A stretch of 6,126 bases of DNA from Dehalococcoidia bacterium (lineage in GTDB: Bacteria; Chloroflexota; Dehalococcoidia; SAR202; UBA826). The notes beneath the pieces were generated by a model. It had not been told where the DNA came from and searched no databases. It was given only the letters and a program-made list of their open reading frames with translations. Of this stretch, positions 1 to 6,043 are shown piece after piece. The stretch covers positions 1,533-7,658 of the forward strand of contig DTSF01000290.1 in NCBI GenBank assembly GCA_012965485.1, given 5' to 3'. Positions within the stretch are counted from its first letter, which is position 1, and each line of letters opens with the position of its first letter. A program made the translations under genes and the position numbers.

Positions 1-2
1 CA

Positions 3-77
3 TACATTTTTTTGAAAAAATATACTTCAAATTTACATTTAGAACATAAAAAGTGGGAGAGAGGAAAAATTCCACTT
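3..77 (+). other. Open reading frame running in from the left edge, probable missing N-terminal part of the permease gene
   Basis: The frame starting at base 3 has no stop from the window edge until TGA at 78-80, while the permease that follows is read in the frame of base 53, which is blocked by TAA at 47-49. The end of this open stretch reads ...ERGKIPL. Changing frame just before 78 would join it directly to LRKYAKYLWNLLHLDLG, an arrangement like the conserved segment ahead of the DLG motif in DppB-type permeases. A net one-base loss, in the genome or the assembly, would explain it, as would a -1 frameshift. The stretch is only 25 codons in AT-rich DNA, so it could be open by chance. Confidence 0.35.
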
Positions 78-829
78 TGAGGAAATATGCAAAATACCTA
101 TGGAATTTACTTCACTTAGATTTAGGCAATTCATTCATATTCAAAACTGAAACCGTTTGGGAAACAATAGCAAGAGGCTGGCCTGCCACAGCAAAGATAG
201 GTTCTTTCACACTTATAATAGCCTTTTCAATCGGAATTCCTGTGGGCATTATTGCCGCGCTCCGGCAAAATAGCGTACTGGACTACACCGTAACTTTTCT
301 AGCTACAACAGGTATCACTGTTCCAAATTTTGCCGTTGCGATATGGTTAGTTATGTTTGTTTCCGTGAAAATGGACCTCCTTCCAACCCAAGGCTGGGGG
401 ACTTGGCAGCATATGGTCCTGCCAGTGGTGGCCTATTGCCTTGCTCCTACGAGCCTTATAGCGCGTTTTACAAGAGTCAGTATGCTCGAGGCCATGAGGT
501 CCGATTACATCAGGACTGCACGAGCCAAGGGATTAGCAGAACCTGTAGTGATCCTTCGGCATGTTTTTAAGAATGCCTTGATCCCTATTATTACCCTCGT
601 AGGGCCTTTAATCCCAAACCTGATGACAGGAAGCATTTTTATAGAAAACACCTTCGGGATACCTGGAATTGGTCGCCATTTCGTAACCAGTATTTTTGAT
701 AGGGATTACCCGGTCATCATGGGTGTTTTCATGTTGGTGGCCGTTCTGTTTGGCCTTACTTATTTTATCAGTGATATTCTCTACACTTGGGCTGATCCTC
801 GGGTGAGACTGACGGATCGCCAAACATGA
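53..829 (+). CDS. ABC transporter permease, DppB/OppB type (N-terminus missing or frameshifted)
   Basis: This is an inner-membrane subunit of a dipeptide/oligopeptide/nickel-type ABC importer that pairs with the next gene's product to form the channel. The 258 residues contain HLDLGNSF (21-28), the family's conserved segment before the RxPAT-like motif (RGWPAT, 41-46). Five membrane segments follow, at about 47-70, 79-105, 121-140, 174-196 and 222-243. The cytoplasmic EAA loop that contacts the ATPase lies at about 152-180 (YIRTARAKG...FKNALIPI), and the C-terminus is the typical WADPRVRL. Full-length members have about 300-340 residues; the first transmembrane helix and following periplasmic stretch are absent here. 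The GTG at 53 has no good ribosome binding site and lies just after an in-frame TAA (47-49), so it is probably not the true start; the gene likely begins left of the window and is frameshifted. The stop overlaps the next start (ATGA), indicating translational coupling. Family assignment is firm; substrate is unknown. Confidence 0.9.
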   Translation: MGERKNSTLRKYAKYLWNLLHLDLGNSFIFKTETVWETIARGWPATAKIGSFTLIIAFSIGIPVGIIAALRQNSVLDYTVTFLATTGITVPNFAVAIWLVMFVSVKMDLLPTQGWGTWQHMVLPVVAYCLAPTSLIARFTRVSMLEAMRSDYIRTARAKGLAEPVVILRHVFKNALIPIITLVGPLIPNLMTGSIFIENTFGIPGIGRHFVTSIFDRDYPVIMGVFMLVAVLFGLTYFISDILYTWADPRVRLTDRQT

Positions 830-1701
830 CCAGCCTTAAAGAAGTAGAAGACAAAGGTCAAAAGCGCCGCAAAGCTAATTTCATGTGGCGTTTCAGGCGT
901 AACAAATTGGCCGTCGTTGGCTTTGGAATCGTCGTTGCCTGTCTTTTCATCGCTACATTTGCGGACTTTTTGGCACCTACCCCATACGACGTGGGAAACT
1001 TGCTTGAAACGAGGCAGCCTCCCAGCTGGTCTCACATATTTGGCACCGACGGAGTGGGTCGCGATTACCTCAGTCGTATGATTTATGCCACACGGACTTC
1101 TATCGTTGTAGCTCTGGGGGTACAAATCATCACCTTAAGCATAGGAATCAGTTTAGGTACTCTTGGCGGTTATCTTGGGGGGTGGGTAGACCAGTTAGTG
1201 GTCAGGATAATAGAAATAGCAACCGGCATTCCGGCTTTACTAATAGCGATGTTTATTATGGGAATGCTTGGACATTCCATGTGGAACGTGATATTTGCTT
1301 TGGGGATTTCGGGCTGGGTCGTGGAAACGCGTATCACCCGCGGGCAGTTTTTAGCTTTTAAAGAGAGAGAATTTGTAATCGCAGCACAAGCCATCGGTGC
1401 CACTAGATTCAGAGTAGCATTTAGACATATTTTCCCAAACATCGTACCTATATTGGCCGTCTTATTGGCCTTTCAAATTCCAGCTGTGATTTTCAATGAG
1501 GCCGGACTTAGCTTTTTAGGACTTGGAATTGATGAGCCGATGCCAAGTTTAGGCAAAATGATATCAACCAGCCTTGTCTATGTCCGCACGTACTTGTATA
1601 TGGGTCTGTTCCCGAGCCTCATGATAGCGATTATTACGATGGGCTTTACGTTTGTAGGTGATGGCTTGAGGGATGCGTTAGATCCCACAATGAACCGATA
1701 G
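826..1701 (+). CDS. ABC transporter permease, DppC/OppC type
   Basis: This is the second channel subunit of the same peptide-type ABC importer, in the inner membrane. Its 291 residues are full length for the family. A charged cytoplasmic N-terminus leads to WRFRRNKLAVVG and the first membrane helix (about 28-50). The DppC hallmark FGTDGVGRDYLSRMIYATR (72-90) follows, then further helices at about 92-116, 133-162, 205-224 and 257-277. The EAA loop (REFVIAAQAIGATRFRVAFRH, 181-201, ending near 209) is the ATPase contact. EAGLSFLGLG (225-234) and GDGLRDALDP (278-287) complete the family signature. The ATG at 826 overlaps the upstream stop by 4 bases and has only a weak Shine-Dalgarno, as expected for translational coupling. 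No binding protein or ATPase gene follows directly, so they must be encoded upstream or elsewhere. Substrate cannot be assigned: the family carries peptides, nickel, opines and other amino compounds. Confidence 0.93.
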   Translation: MTSLKEVEDKGQKRRKANFMWRFRRNKLAVVGFGIVVACLFIATFADFLAPTPYDVGNLLETRQPPSWSHIFGTDGVGRDYLSRMIYATRTSIVVALGVQIITLSIGISLGTLGGYLGGWVDQLVVRIIEIATGIPALLIAMFIMGMLGHSMWNVIFALGISGWVVETRITRGQFLAFKEREFVIAAQAIGATRFRVAFRHIFPNIVPILAVLLAFQIPAVIFNEAGLSFLGLGIDEPMPSLGKMISTSLVYVRTYLYMGLFPSLMIAIITMGFTFVGDGLRDALDPTMNR

Positions 1702-1727
1702 AACCTTGCTCCTGGTTTTTACTATCG
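1696..1727 (+). terminator. Weak stem-loop at the end of the permease operon, possible terminator
   Basis: CGATAG (1696-1701, including the stop codon) is complementary to CTATCG (1722-1727). Inside it AACC (1702-1705) can pair with GGTT (1714-1717), the latter running into a five-T stretch (1716-1720). The inner hairpin plus T stretch resembles a poor intrinsic terminator; the outer stem needs a four-base bulge. It would partly separate the permease genes from the aminotransferase gene, but the short stem makes read-through likely. Confidence 0.25.
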
Positions 1728-1836
1728 CTTTGCTTTATAGCTTCACTAGTTAGTCGCGACAGGTTATCCTTATTTGAAAGAAAACGATTAGCTGTCCTAT
1801 TCGCCTTAGGCATCAATAGGCATAAGGTTTAATGAT
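1728..1836 (+). promoter_or_regulatory. Leader of the aminotransferase gene: possible weak promoter and repeats over the ribosome binding site
   Basis: This is the longest gap in the + strand cluster. A sigma70-like guess is TTGAAA (1774-1779) with TATTCG (1798-1803) at 18 bases; the -10 element is poor. Close to the gene, TAGGCAT occurs twice exactly 10 bases apart (1807-1813 and 1817-1823). CCTTA (1804-1808) is an inverted match to TAAGG (1823-1827), which contains the AAGG ribosome binding site 9 bases before the ATG. The 10-base phasing could mark a protein site and the inverted match could mask the ribosome binding site, but both are short enough to be chance. Confidence 0.2.
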
Positions 1837-3105
1837 ATGGTGCAATTCGAAAAAGAAACAATCGCCAACCAATGGCAATCCTTGGACATAGAAAACGACT
1901 TACTTTCGGAAGCTGCGCGCAGCATAGGTGCGGGGAGCGCCACCGATGCTGGTCGTTTTTGGAGACTCCCCACAGAACATCCAGACCCCATTGTTTTGGC
2001 TGGTGGAATTCCGGACGATACTGCTCTTCCAACAGAAGACTTGATCGATAGTTTCTCCAAATCAATTAGAGACGATTTCAGTGATTCTCTTATGTACGGA
2101 GGTTGGTTTGGCTATGAAGGCCTACGTCAATTAATAGCTGACCGCCAAAATAAAATTGAAGGAACAAACCTTCTTCCTGACAATATCATCATGCACAATG
2201 GAAGCTCTGGGTGTCTAGAAAACGTCTGCAAGGCTTTTGTAGGGCCTGGAGACATCGCAATTGTAGAATCTCCAAGTTACTCGGGAACGGTAAGAGCCAT
2301 TAGGGGATTCAGAGCAGAAGTTATTGAGGTGCCAATGGATAAAGAAGGCATTAATCCGGATTTATTTAAGGAAACTGTCGAATCGCTTGCGGCCCAAGGT
2401 AAAAGAGTAAAACTCTTTTACACCATCCCTGATTATCACAACCCAATGGGTAATGTGACTACCTTAGAAATTAGAAAAGCAATTCTGGAAATATGCGCGG
2501 AACACAAAATTCTCATAGCAGAAGATGCCGCATACACCGAACTCTATTACGATACACCGCCACCTCCATCATACTATGCTCTATCTGATGGCCATGGGGT
2601 AATAAAAATGTGTAGTTTCAGCAAAATTTTGGCCACCGGATTGAGAGCTGGTTGGATTCAAGCCAGAGATGAATTGGCTGAACCGCTAACGAAAGTACGA
2701 TTTGACATGGGCAACAGTTCACTAATCCATTATGCGTTAGCAGATCTAATAGAGTCGGGAAAACTGGACAGCCACATTGTTTCGATGCGAGATTTATACA
2801 AATCCAAGTGTAGAACAATGATAGATTCCCTCAAGAAATACTGCGATCCCTATATTGAATTGGAAGAACCAGAAGGCGGTTACTTCCTTTGGGTCAAATG
2901 TACTCAAACCAAAGCTTTTGACTTGATTCAGGCCGCCGCAGAAGAGGGTGTTATTTTTCCGTTAGGATCTATTTTTTATGTTGATAGCTCATTAGATGAT
3001 TCGCATTTTCGACTAGCTTTCACTCGTGCTCCATTTGAACATCTGGAGGAAGCCAGCAGAAGAATTGGAAAAGCTTTTGAAAAGGTTTTAGACATTCAAA
3101 ATTAA
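1837..3105 (+). CDS. PLP-dependent aminotransferase, fold type I (MocR/LysN-like, class I/II)
   Basis: This cytosolic enzyme uses pyridoxal phosphate to move an amino group between an amino acid and a 2-oxo acid. The 422 residues carry all expected active-site features: YGGWFGYEGLRQLI (87-100), NGSSGCLENV and PGD..ESPSY (121-148), YTIPDYHNPMG with PLP-contacting N202, EDAAYTELYY with D230 (pyridine nitrogen) and Y233, SFSKILATGLRAGW with the Schiff-base lysine K263, EGGYFLWV (346-353) and FRLAF with R392, the usual substrate carboxylate anchor. This pattern matches the group containing 2-aminoadipate aminotransferase LysN, Aro8-like enzymes and the catalytic half of MocR regulators. There is no N-terminal GntR DNA-binding domain, so it is an enzyme and not a MocR regulator. 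ATG at 1837 is preceded by AAGG at 1824-1827 with 9-base spacing. The alanine dehydrogenase gene 44 bases downstream suggests pyruvate as amino acceptor; that and the real donor are inference. Confidence 0.9.
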   Translation: MVQFEKETIANQWQSLDIENDLLSEAARSIGAGSATDAGRFWRLPTEHPDPIVLAGGIPDDTALPTEDLIDSFSKSIRDDFSDSLMYGGWFGYEGLRQLIADRQNKIEGTNLLPDNIIMHNGSSGCLENVCKAFVGPGDIAIVESPSYSGTVRAIRGFRAEVIEVPMDKEGINPDLFKETVESLAAQGKRVKLFYTIPDYHNPMGNVTTLEIRKAILEICAEHKILIAEDAAYTELYYDTPPPPSYYALSDGHGVIKMCSFSKILATGLRAGWIQARDELAEPLTKVRFDMGNSSLIHYALADLIESGKLDSHIVSMRDLYKSKCRTMIDSLKKYCDPYIELEEPEGGYFLWVKCTQTKAFDLIQAAAEEGVIFPLGSIFYVDSSLDDSHFRLAFTRAPFEHLEEASRRIGKAFEKVLDIQN

Positions 3106-3136
3106 CTATGGTTAGCGTTTATTTATTATCAAAGCC

Positions 3137-3141
3137 AGGAG
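3137..3141 (+). promoter_or_regulatory. Ribosome binding site AGGAG supporting a GTG start for ald
   Basis: AGGAG ends 8 bases before the GTG at 3150. Together with the conserved Ald N-terminus (IIGVPKEIK) beginning right at that codon, it settles the non-ATG start. Confidence 0.75.
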
Positions 3142-3149
3142 TTTAAGCT

Positions 3150-4268
3150 GTGATAATAGGTGTCCCAAAAGAAATAAAGCCCGATGAGAACAGGGTGTCT
3201 TTACCTCCTGATAAAGTCGAGGTTTTAGTCTCTGACGGTCATAAAGTCCTCGTAGAAACTGGCGCCGGTCAAGGATCTCGGTTTTCTGATGATACTTACC
3301 TGTACGGCGCAGGTGCCACCATGGTCTCAGACCCTGCTGAGATATACGGCACGGCAGAGCTCATCGTCAAGGTAAAAGAACCCCAGCCTAACGAATTTGA
3401 TTTAATACAAGAAGGCCAGACCATTTTCACGTACCTCCACCTAGCCGCTGAGCTAGATTTACTTGATTGCATATTGAAGAAAAATGTGACCGGGATCGCT
3501 TATGAGACTGTAGAAGACGATAAAGGTAGGCTAGGGCTCCTTCATCCCATGAGTGAAATTGCAGGGCGGTTAGTTCCTCAAGTTTCAGCGCGCCTTCTAA
3601 CCAATATAGAAGGCGGGGTTGGTAAATTACTTAGTGGTGTGCCTGGATCTGGCAATTGCAGCGCATTTATTATTGGAGGCGGAACTGTGGGGCTAAATGC
3701 GGCGACAGCATTAATGGGGGCAGGGGCCGACGTAACCGTTGCTGATATTAATCTAGATAGAATTAGAGAAATAGACACCTTAACCAATGGCCACGTGAAA
3801 ACCATTTATCCGACCCCTGCGGTACTAGCAGAGAAGGTTCAGCGCTCAGAGGTTGTCGTGGGCGCAGTGTTAGTGCCAGGGGCAAAAGCTCCTAAAATAG
3901 TCAGTCGCGATATGGTTAAAGATATGATGCCTGGAGGAGTTATTATTGATGTTGCAATCGACCAAGGTGGCTGCGTTGAAGACATCCGTCCAACCTCTCA
4001 TCAAAACCCGACCTATATTCAAGACGACGTTATCCATTATGCAGTAACTAACATGCCGGGAATAGTGGGCCATACCGCCAGCATTTCACTTTCAAACGCT
4101 ACCCTACCCTACGTTCGGTCGATTGCAAAGAACGGTGTCCACAAAGCTATCGTTTTAGACAGTAGCCTTGCTAAGGGAATCAACACCATGGGTGGACAAA
4201 TAACATATCCTGCTCTGGCTGAGAGCCTGAGTATGGCATTTTCAAATTTAGAGGAAATGCTCTCATAA
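3150..4268 (+). CDS. ald: Alanine dehydrogenase
   Basis: Ald catalyses the reversible NAD-dependent oxidative deamination of L-alanine to pyruvate and ammonium in the cytosol. The 372 residues equal the usual family length (about 371). The N-terminal IGVPKEIKPDENRVSL includes the pyruvate-binding R15. VKVKEP carries K76 and TYLHLAA carries H97, matching the catalytic K75/H96 of the Mycobacterium tuberculosis enzyme after a one-residue offset. The Rossmann motif GGGTVG spans 176-181, and D199 at the end of the second strand indicates NAD rather than NADP. GAVLVPGAKAPK and VAIDQGGC (catalytic D271) follow, then TNMPG (N301). GTG start with AGGAG 8 bases upstream. It lies 44 bases after the aminotransferase gene and 30 before the flavoprotein gene, so one transcript is likely. 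In that setting it would recycle alanine formed by transamination back to pyruvate, releasing ammonium and NADH (inference). Confidence 0.96.
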   Translation: MIIGVPKEIKPDENRVSLPPDKVEVLVSDGHKVLVETGAGQGSRFSDDTYLYGAGATMVSDPAEIYGTAELIVKVKEPQPNEFDLIQEGQTIFTYLHLAAELDLLDCILKKNVTGIAYETVEDDKGRLGLLHPMSEIAGRLVPQVSARLLTNIEGGVGKLLSGVPGSGNCSAFIIGGGTVGLNAATALMGAGADVTVADINLDRIREIDTLTNGHVKTIYPTPAVLAEKVQRSEVVVGAVLVPGAKAPKIVSRDMVKDMMPGGVIIDVAIDQGGCVEDIRPTSHQNPTYIQDDVIHYAVTNMPGIVGHTASISLSNATLPYVRSIAKNGVHKAIVLDSSLAKGINTMGGQITYPALAESLSMAFSNLEEMLS

Positions 4269-4298
4269 GTTCATATTAAGAACAGGGTTTAAGACAAG

Positions 4299-5012
4299 AT
4301 GCAACCTGATAGACACATAGTTACTGCGAAGGTTGCTAACATCAAGCAAGAAACCGCCTCTACGAAATCTTTCGATTTGATGCCCTATGAAGGCAAGATT
4401 GATTTTCTTCCCGGACAATGGATTGACCTGTTTGTCTCCCTACACGGGAGGAAACAAGTTGCTGGTTATTCAATCACATCAACCCCATGCAACACACAAT
4501 TCATTTCTTTAGCCGTAAAAAATTCAGGGGATGACAAAGTAACCCAATATATTCATCAATCCATGATGGAGGGGGATACTGTTTCTTTTTCAACGGGTGG
4601 AAACTGTGTTTACGTCCCTGAGCAGGGTAATGCGATATTAATAGCTGGTGGAATCGGACTTACCCCTTTGGTGAGTATTTTCAGGTACATCGGGGAGGCG
4701 ACTAATCACAGGGCAACAATCATGCATAGTGTTTCCTCCTGTGAAGAATTGTTGTTTACCAGGGAGTTAAAAGACCTCTGCCTGCAAAACCCTCATCAAC
4801 TTTCTTATTCCTACACGATATCCGGCGCATCTAATCATTCCACTGAAGGATTCTCAGGCAGGATTAATGCTGACATGTTAAATCAATTAAAAGCCTCCAC
4901 CTTCGATATCGCTTTTGTCTGTGGTCCGGACGGCTTTGTCGATTCTCTGTCAACTCAATTACAAAAAACAGGGTTCAATACAGGCCAAATTAAATCGGAG
5001 ACTTGGTGGTAG
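4299..5012 (+). CDS. FAD/NAD(P)H-binding oxidoreductase, ferredoxin-reductase fold, OXNAD1-like
   Basis: A 237-residue single-chain flavoprotein of the ferredoxin-NADP reductase superfamily, expected to pass electrons between NAD(P)H and a partner through FAD. The N-terminal FAD barrel has FLPGQWIDLF (36-45) and AGYSITSTP (55-63). The second domain has ILIAGGIGLTPLVSIFRY (113-130), GRI (187-189) and FVCGPDGFVDSLSTQL (206-221). The protein ends in ETWW. The arginine of the common RxYS flavin motif is replaced (V-A-G-Y-S). The V-x-G-aromatic-S pattern, the ELLF segment (150-153) and the terminal WW resemble, from memory, eukaryotic OXNAD1 and bacterial relatives, so the substitution is probably a subfamily trait. 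No iron-sulfur domain is fused and no ferredoxin or oxygenase gene is adjacent, so the electron partner is unknown. It begins 30 bases after ald with only a weak AGGG upstream and probably shares its transcript. Alternative: a general flavin reductase unrelated to amino acid catabolism. Confidence 0.85.
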   Translation: MQPDRHIVTAKVANIKQETASTKSFDLMPYEGKIDFLPGQWIDLFVSLHGRKQVAGYSITSTPCNTQFISLAVKNSGDDKVTQYIHQSMMEGDTVSFSTGGNCVYVPEQGNAILIAGGIGLTPLVSIFRYIGEATNHRATIMHSVSSCEELLFTRELKDLCLQNPHQLSYSYTISGASNHSTEGFSGRINADMLNQLKASTFDIAFVCGPDGFVDSLSTQLQKTGFNTGQIKSETWW

Positions 5013-5082
5013 ATTCAATATCGGCATGGTCGGGTGCTAGCCTTTAATGCTGATACGTGGGGCGCCGTATTGGGCTCTCCCA
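5013..5082. other. Convergent intergenic stretch
   Basis: The + strand cluster ends at 5012 and the minus-strand small ORF ends at 5083. The only clear structure is a 5-base inverted repeat, ATACG (5053-5057) and CGTAT (5066-5070), around a G-rich 8-base loop. Neither strand has a T run after it, so it cannot be called an intrinsic terminator. Nothing else is visible here. Confidence 0.4.
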
Positions 5083-5235
5083 TTACGACAAATCAGTATC
5101 AGATTTCTCCTGGTCTACTTCTTTGGAGAGATCTTTGGTTTCTTCAACCGGCTTTTTTCTTGTCTGTGCTATTCTTCCTATGAATTCAAAGGCATCGACT
5201 GAATCTGCTTGTAATCTCTTGTCCTCTTCTGGCAC
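5083..5235 (-). CDS. Small highly charged hypothetical protein (50 aa) downstream of tRNA-Thr
   Basis: A minus-strand frame begins with GTG at 5235-5233 and ends with TAA at 5085-5083. It encodes 50 residues beginning MPEEDKRLQADSVDAFEFIG, followed by a lysine/glutamate/aspartate-rich tail ending DTDLS. AAAGGA (complement of 5244-5249) sits 8 bases before the GTG, an excellent placement, and an in-frame TAA just upstream leaves this as the only usable start. The residue pattern (a short amphipathic start around AFEFIGRIAQ, then a charged and probably disordered tail) looks protein-like and much more natural than the antisense + frame. No membrane segment, signal peptide or known domain is visible, and I do not recognise the family. 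The GTG is 24 bases after the tRNA 3' end without an intervening terminator, so it may be expressed from the tRNA promoter. It could still be a chance ORF. Confidence 0.5.
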   Translation of the reverse strand: MPEEDKRLQADSVDAFEFIGRIAQTRKKPVEETKDLSKEVDQEKSDTDLS

Positions 5236-5259
5236 GAGATGAATCCTTTAAAATTTTTT

Positions 5260-5334
5260 TGGAGCCGACGGTCAGGTTCGAACTGACGGCCTGCTGTTTA
5301 CAAAACAGCTGCTCTACCACTGAGCTACGTCGGC
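5260..5334 (-). tRNA. tRNA-Thr (anticodon UGU)
   Basis: The minus strand folds into a complete cloverleaf of 72 bases plus an encoded CCA. The acceptor stem is GCCGACG (5334-5328) paired with CGTCGGC, followed by discriminator T and CCA ending at 5260. The D arm has GCTC...GAGC with AGTGGTA in the loop. The anticodon stem is GCTGT/ACAGC around the 7-base loop TTTGTAA, giving anticodon TGT (complement of 5300-5302), which reads ACA threonine codons. The T arm is GTCAG-TTCGAAC-CTGAC. The overall sequence is close to E. coli tRNA-Thr(UGU), except that the discriminator is U, not A. All stems pair fully, so it should be functional. It reads toward the 50-residue ORF. Confidence 0.96.
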
Positions 5335-5509
5335 ATAACATTTTCATTTACAACCCAAAACTTAGTGCAACCACAAATGTTGTACCAAACAACTTCAATA
5401 CTATTGTACAAGACTGATATGATTCCATTCCTATTTTTCACGTATCATCAATTATCTGAATTGCAATACCAATACATTTAAATAACTTAGGAAAAAGAAT
5501 CAAACCACT
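5335..5509. other. Divergent intergenic region between tRNA-Thr and the 172-residue gene
   Basis: This AT-rich stretch must hold the promoter of the tRNA (minus) and probably that of the gene at 5510 (plus). No good sigma70 match is visible in either direction: on the minus strand TTGCAC (complement of 5365-5370) lacks a well-spaced -10, and on the plus strand TTGCAA (5461-5466) is followed at 16 bases only by TAACTT. TTGTAC occurs at 5380-5385 and again at 5404-5409, the second within the 8-base palindrome TTGTACAA (5404-5411). These could be operator half-sites or chance. Confidence 0.4.
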
Positions 5510-6028
5510 ATGAGCGTTGAAATCGTAATCTATGGAGCACAAATTGTAACTGGACTAGCCACTTTAGTGGTAGCGTTTGTTTTGTTTTTTCAATTGAAAC
5601 AGCAACGTGCAGTGGCACAACGAGAACTTGTACTCGCAATCAACCAACAACGACAAGATCTCGCCGTAGCAGTGGCTACCAACCCGGATTTATCTGATAT
5701 AAATTTCCGTGGTGGTCATGATTTCGCAGATTTGAATAATCAATCCGAAAGAATACGCTTCAATAGATTATTTGCAGCCGAGATGAGTCTTAGTAACATA
5801 GCTCAGGAATACGCGGATTTGTTACAAGTGGATCCAGATTTGGCACTAAAGACCAGTTTCGCCCTTTTCCCTGGAAGGCGAAAATTCTACAAGGAAAGTC
5901 TAATTAGGTTTACACTACCCGTTGAGTTCATTGAAAAGGTTGATGAATACATAAAAGAAATAGAAAATAATGTAGGCGAAGATGGTCAAGATCTATCCGT
6001 ACTTGACCCAGAAGTACGAAACTCTTAA
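5510..6028 (+). CDS. Hypothetical protein with one N-terminal membrane segment
   Basis: The 172 residues are not of a family I recognise. Residues 5-28 (IVIYGAQIVTGLATLVVAFVLFF region) form one strongly hydrophobic helix, followed by a basic, glutamine-rich stretch (QLKQQRAVAQREL) that may continue as a coiled coil to about residue 55. The rest is soluble and mostly helical, with an aromatic/charged core (ERIRFNRLFAAEMSLSNIAQEYADLL, from about 80) and an acidic C-terminal tail. With little charge before the helix and a basic flank after it, the bulk of the protein is probably cytoplasmic, attached to the inner membrane. ATG at 5510 has only a distant AGGA (5489-5492), so translation initiation looks weak or the ribosome binding site is atypical. 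The next gene starts 15 bases after the stop, suggesting a shared transcript. A signal-anchor role is possible; no catalytic motif is visible. Confidence 0.75.
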   Translation: MSVEIVIYGAQIVTGLATLVVAFVLFFQLKQQRAVAQRELVLAINQQRQDLAVAVATNPDLSDINFRGGHDFADLNNQSERIRFNRLFAAEMSLSNIAQEYADLLQVDPDLALKTSFALFPGRRKFYKESLIRFTLPVEFIEKVDEYIKEIENNVGEDGQDLSVLDPEVRNS

Positions 6029-6043
6029 CTTGGGAGACTGAAG

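Noticed and set aside
608..1442. Minus-strand ORFs of 71, 114 and 90 codons opposite the permease genes
   Set aside because: They are antisense to genes with full family signatures and have no recognisable domains.
1837..3105. Aminotransferase as a MocR-type transcription regulator
   Set aside because: The N-terminus has no GntR winged-helix domain; the protein consists of the aminotransferase fold alone.
5053..5070. Inverted repeat as a bidirectional terminator between convergent genes
   Set aside because: The stem is only 5 bases and neither strand has a T run following it.
5057..5242. + strand ORF of 61 codons between the flavoprotein gene and the tRNA
   Set aside because: No ribosome binding site, serine-rich low-quality composition, and it lies opposite the more convincing minus-strand 50-codon ORF.
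5260..5334. tRNA gene as a possible integration (att) site for a mobile element
   Set aside because: No integrase gene or duplicated tRNA 3' end is visible on either side within the window.
5348..5428. Minus-strand ORF of 26 codons just upstream of the tRNA, hydrophobic, resembling a leader or small membrane peptide
   Set aside because: Its AGGA abuts the ATG with no spacing, the DNA is AT-rich, and such a short frame is expected by chance. It has no threonine-rich run to suggest an attenuation leader.
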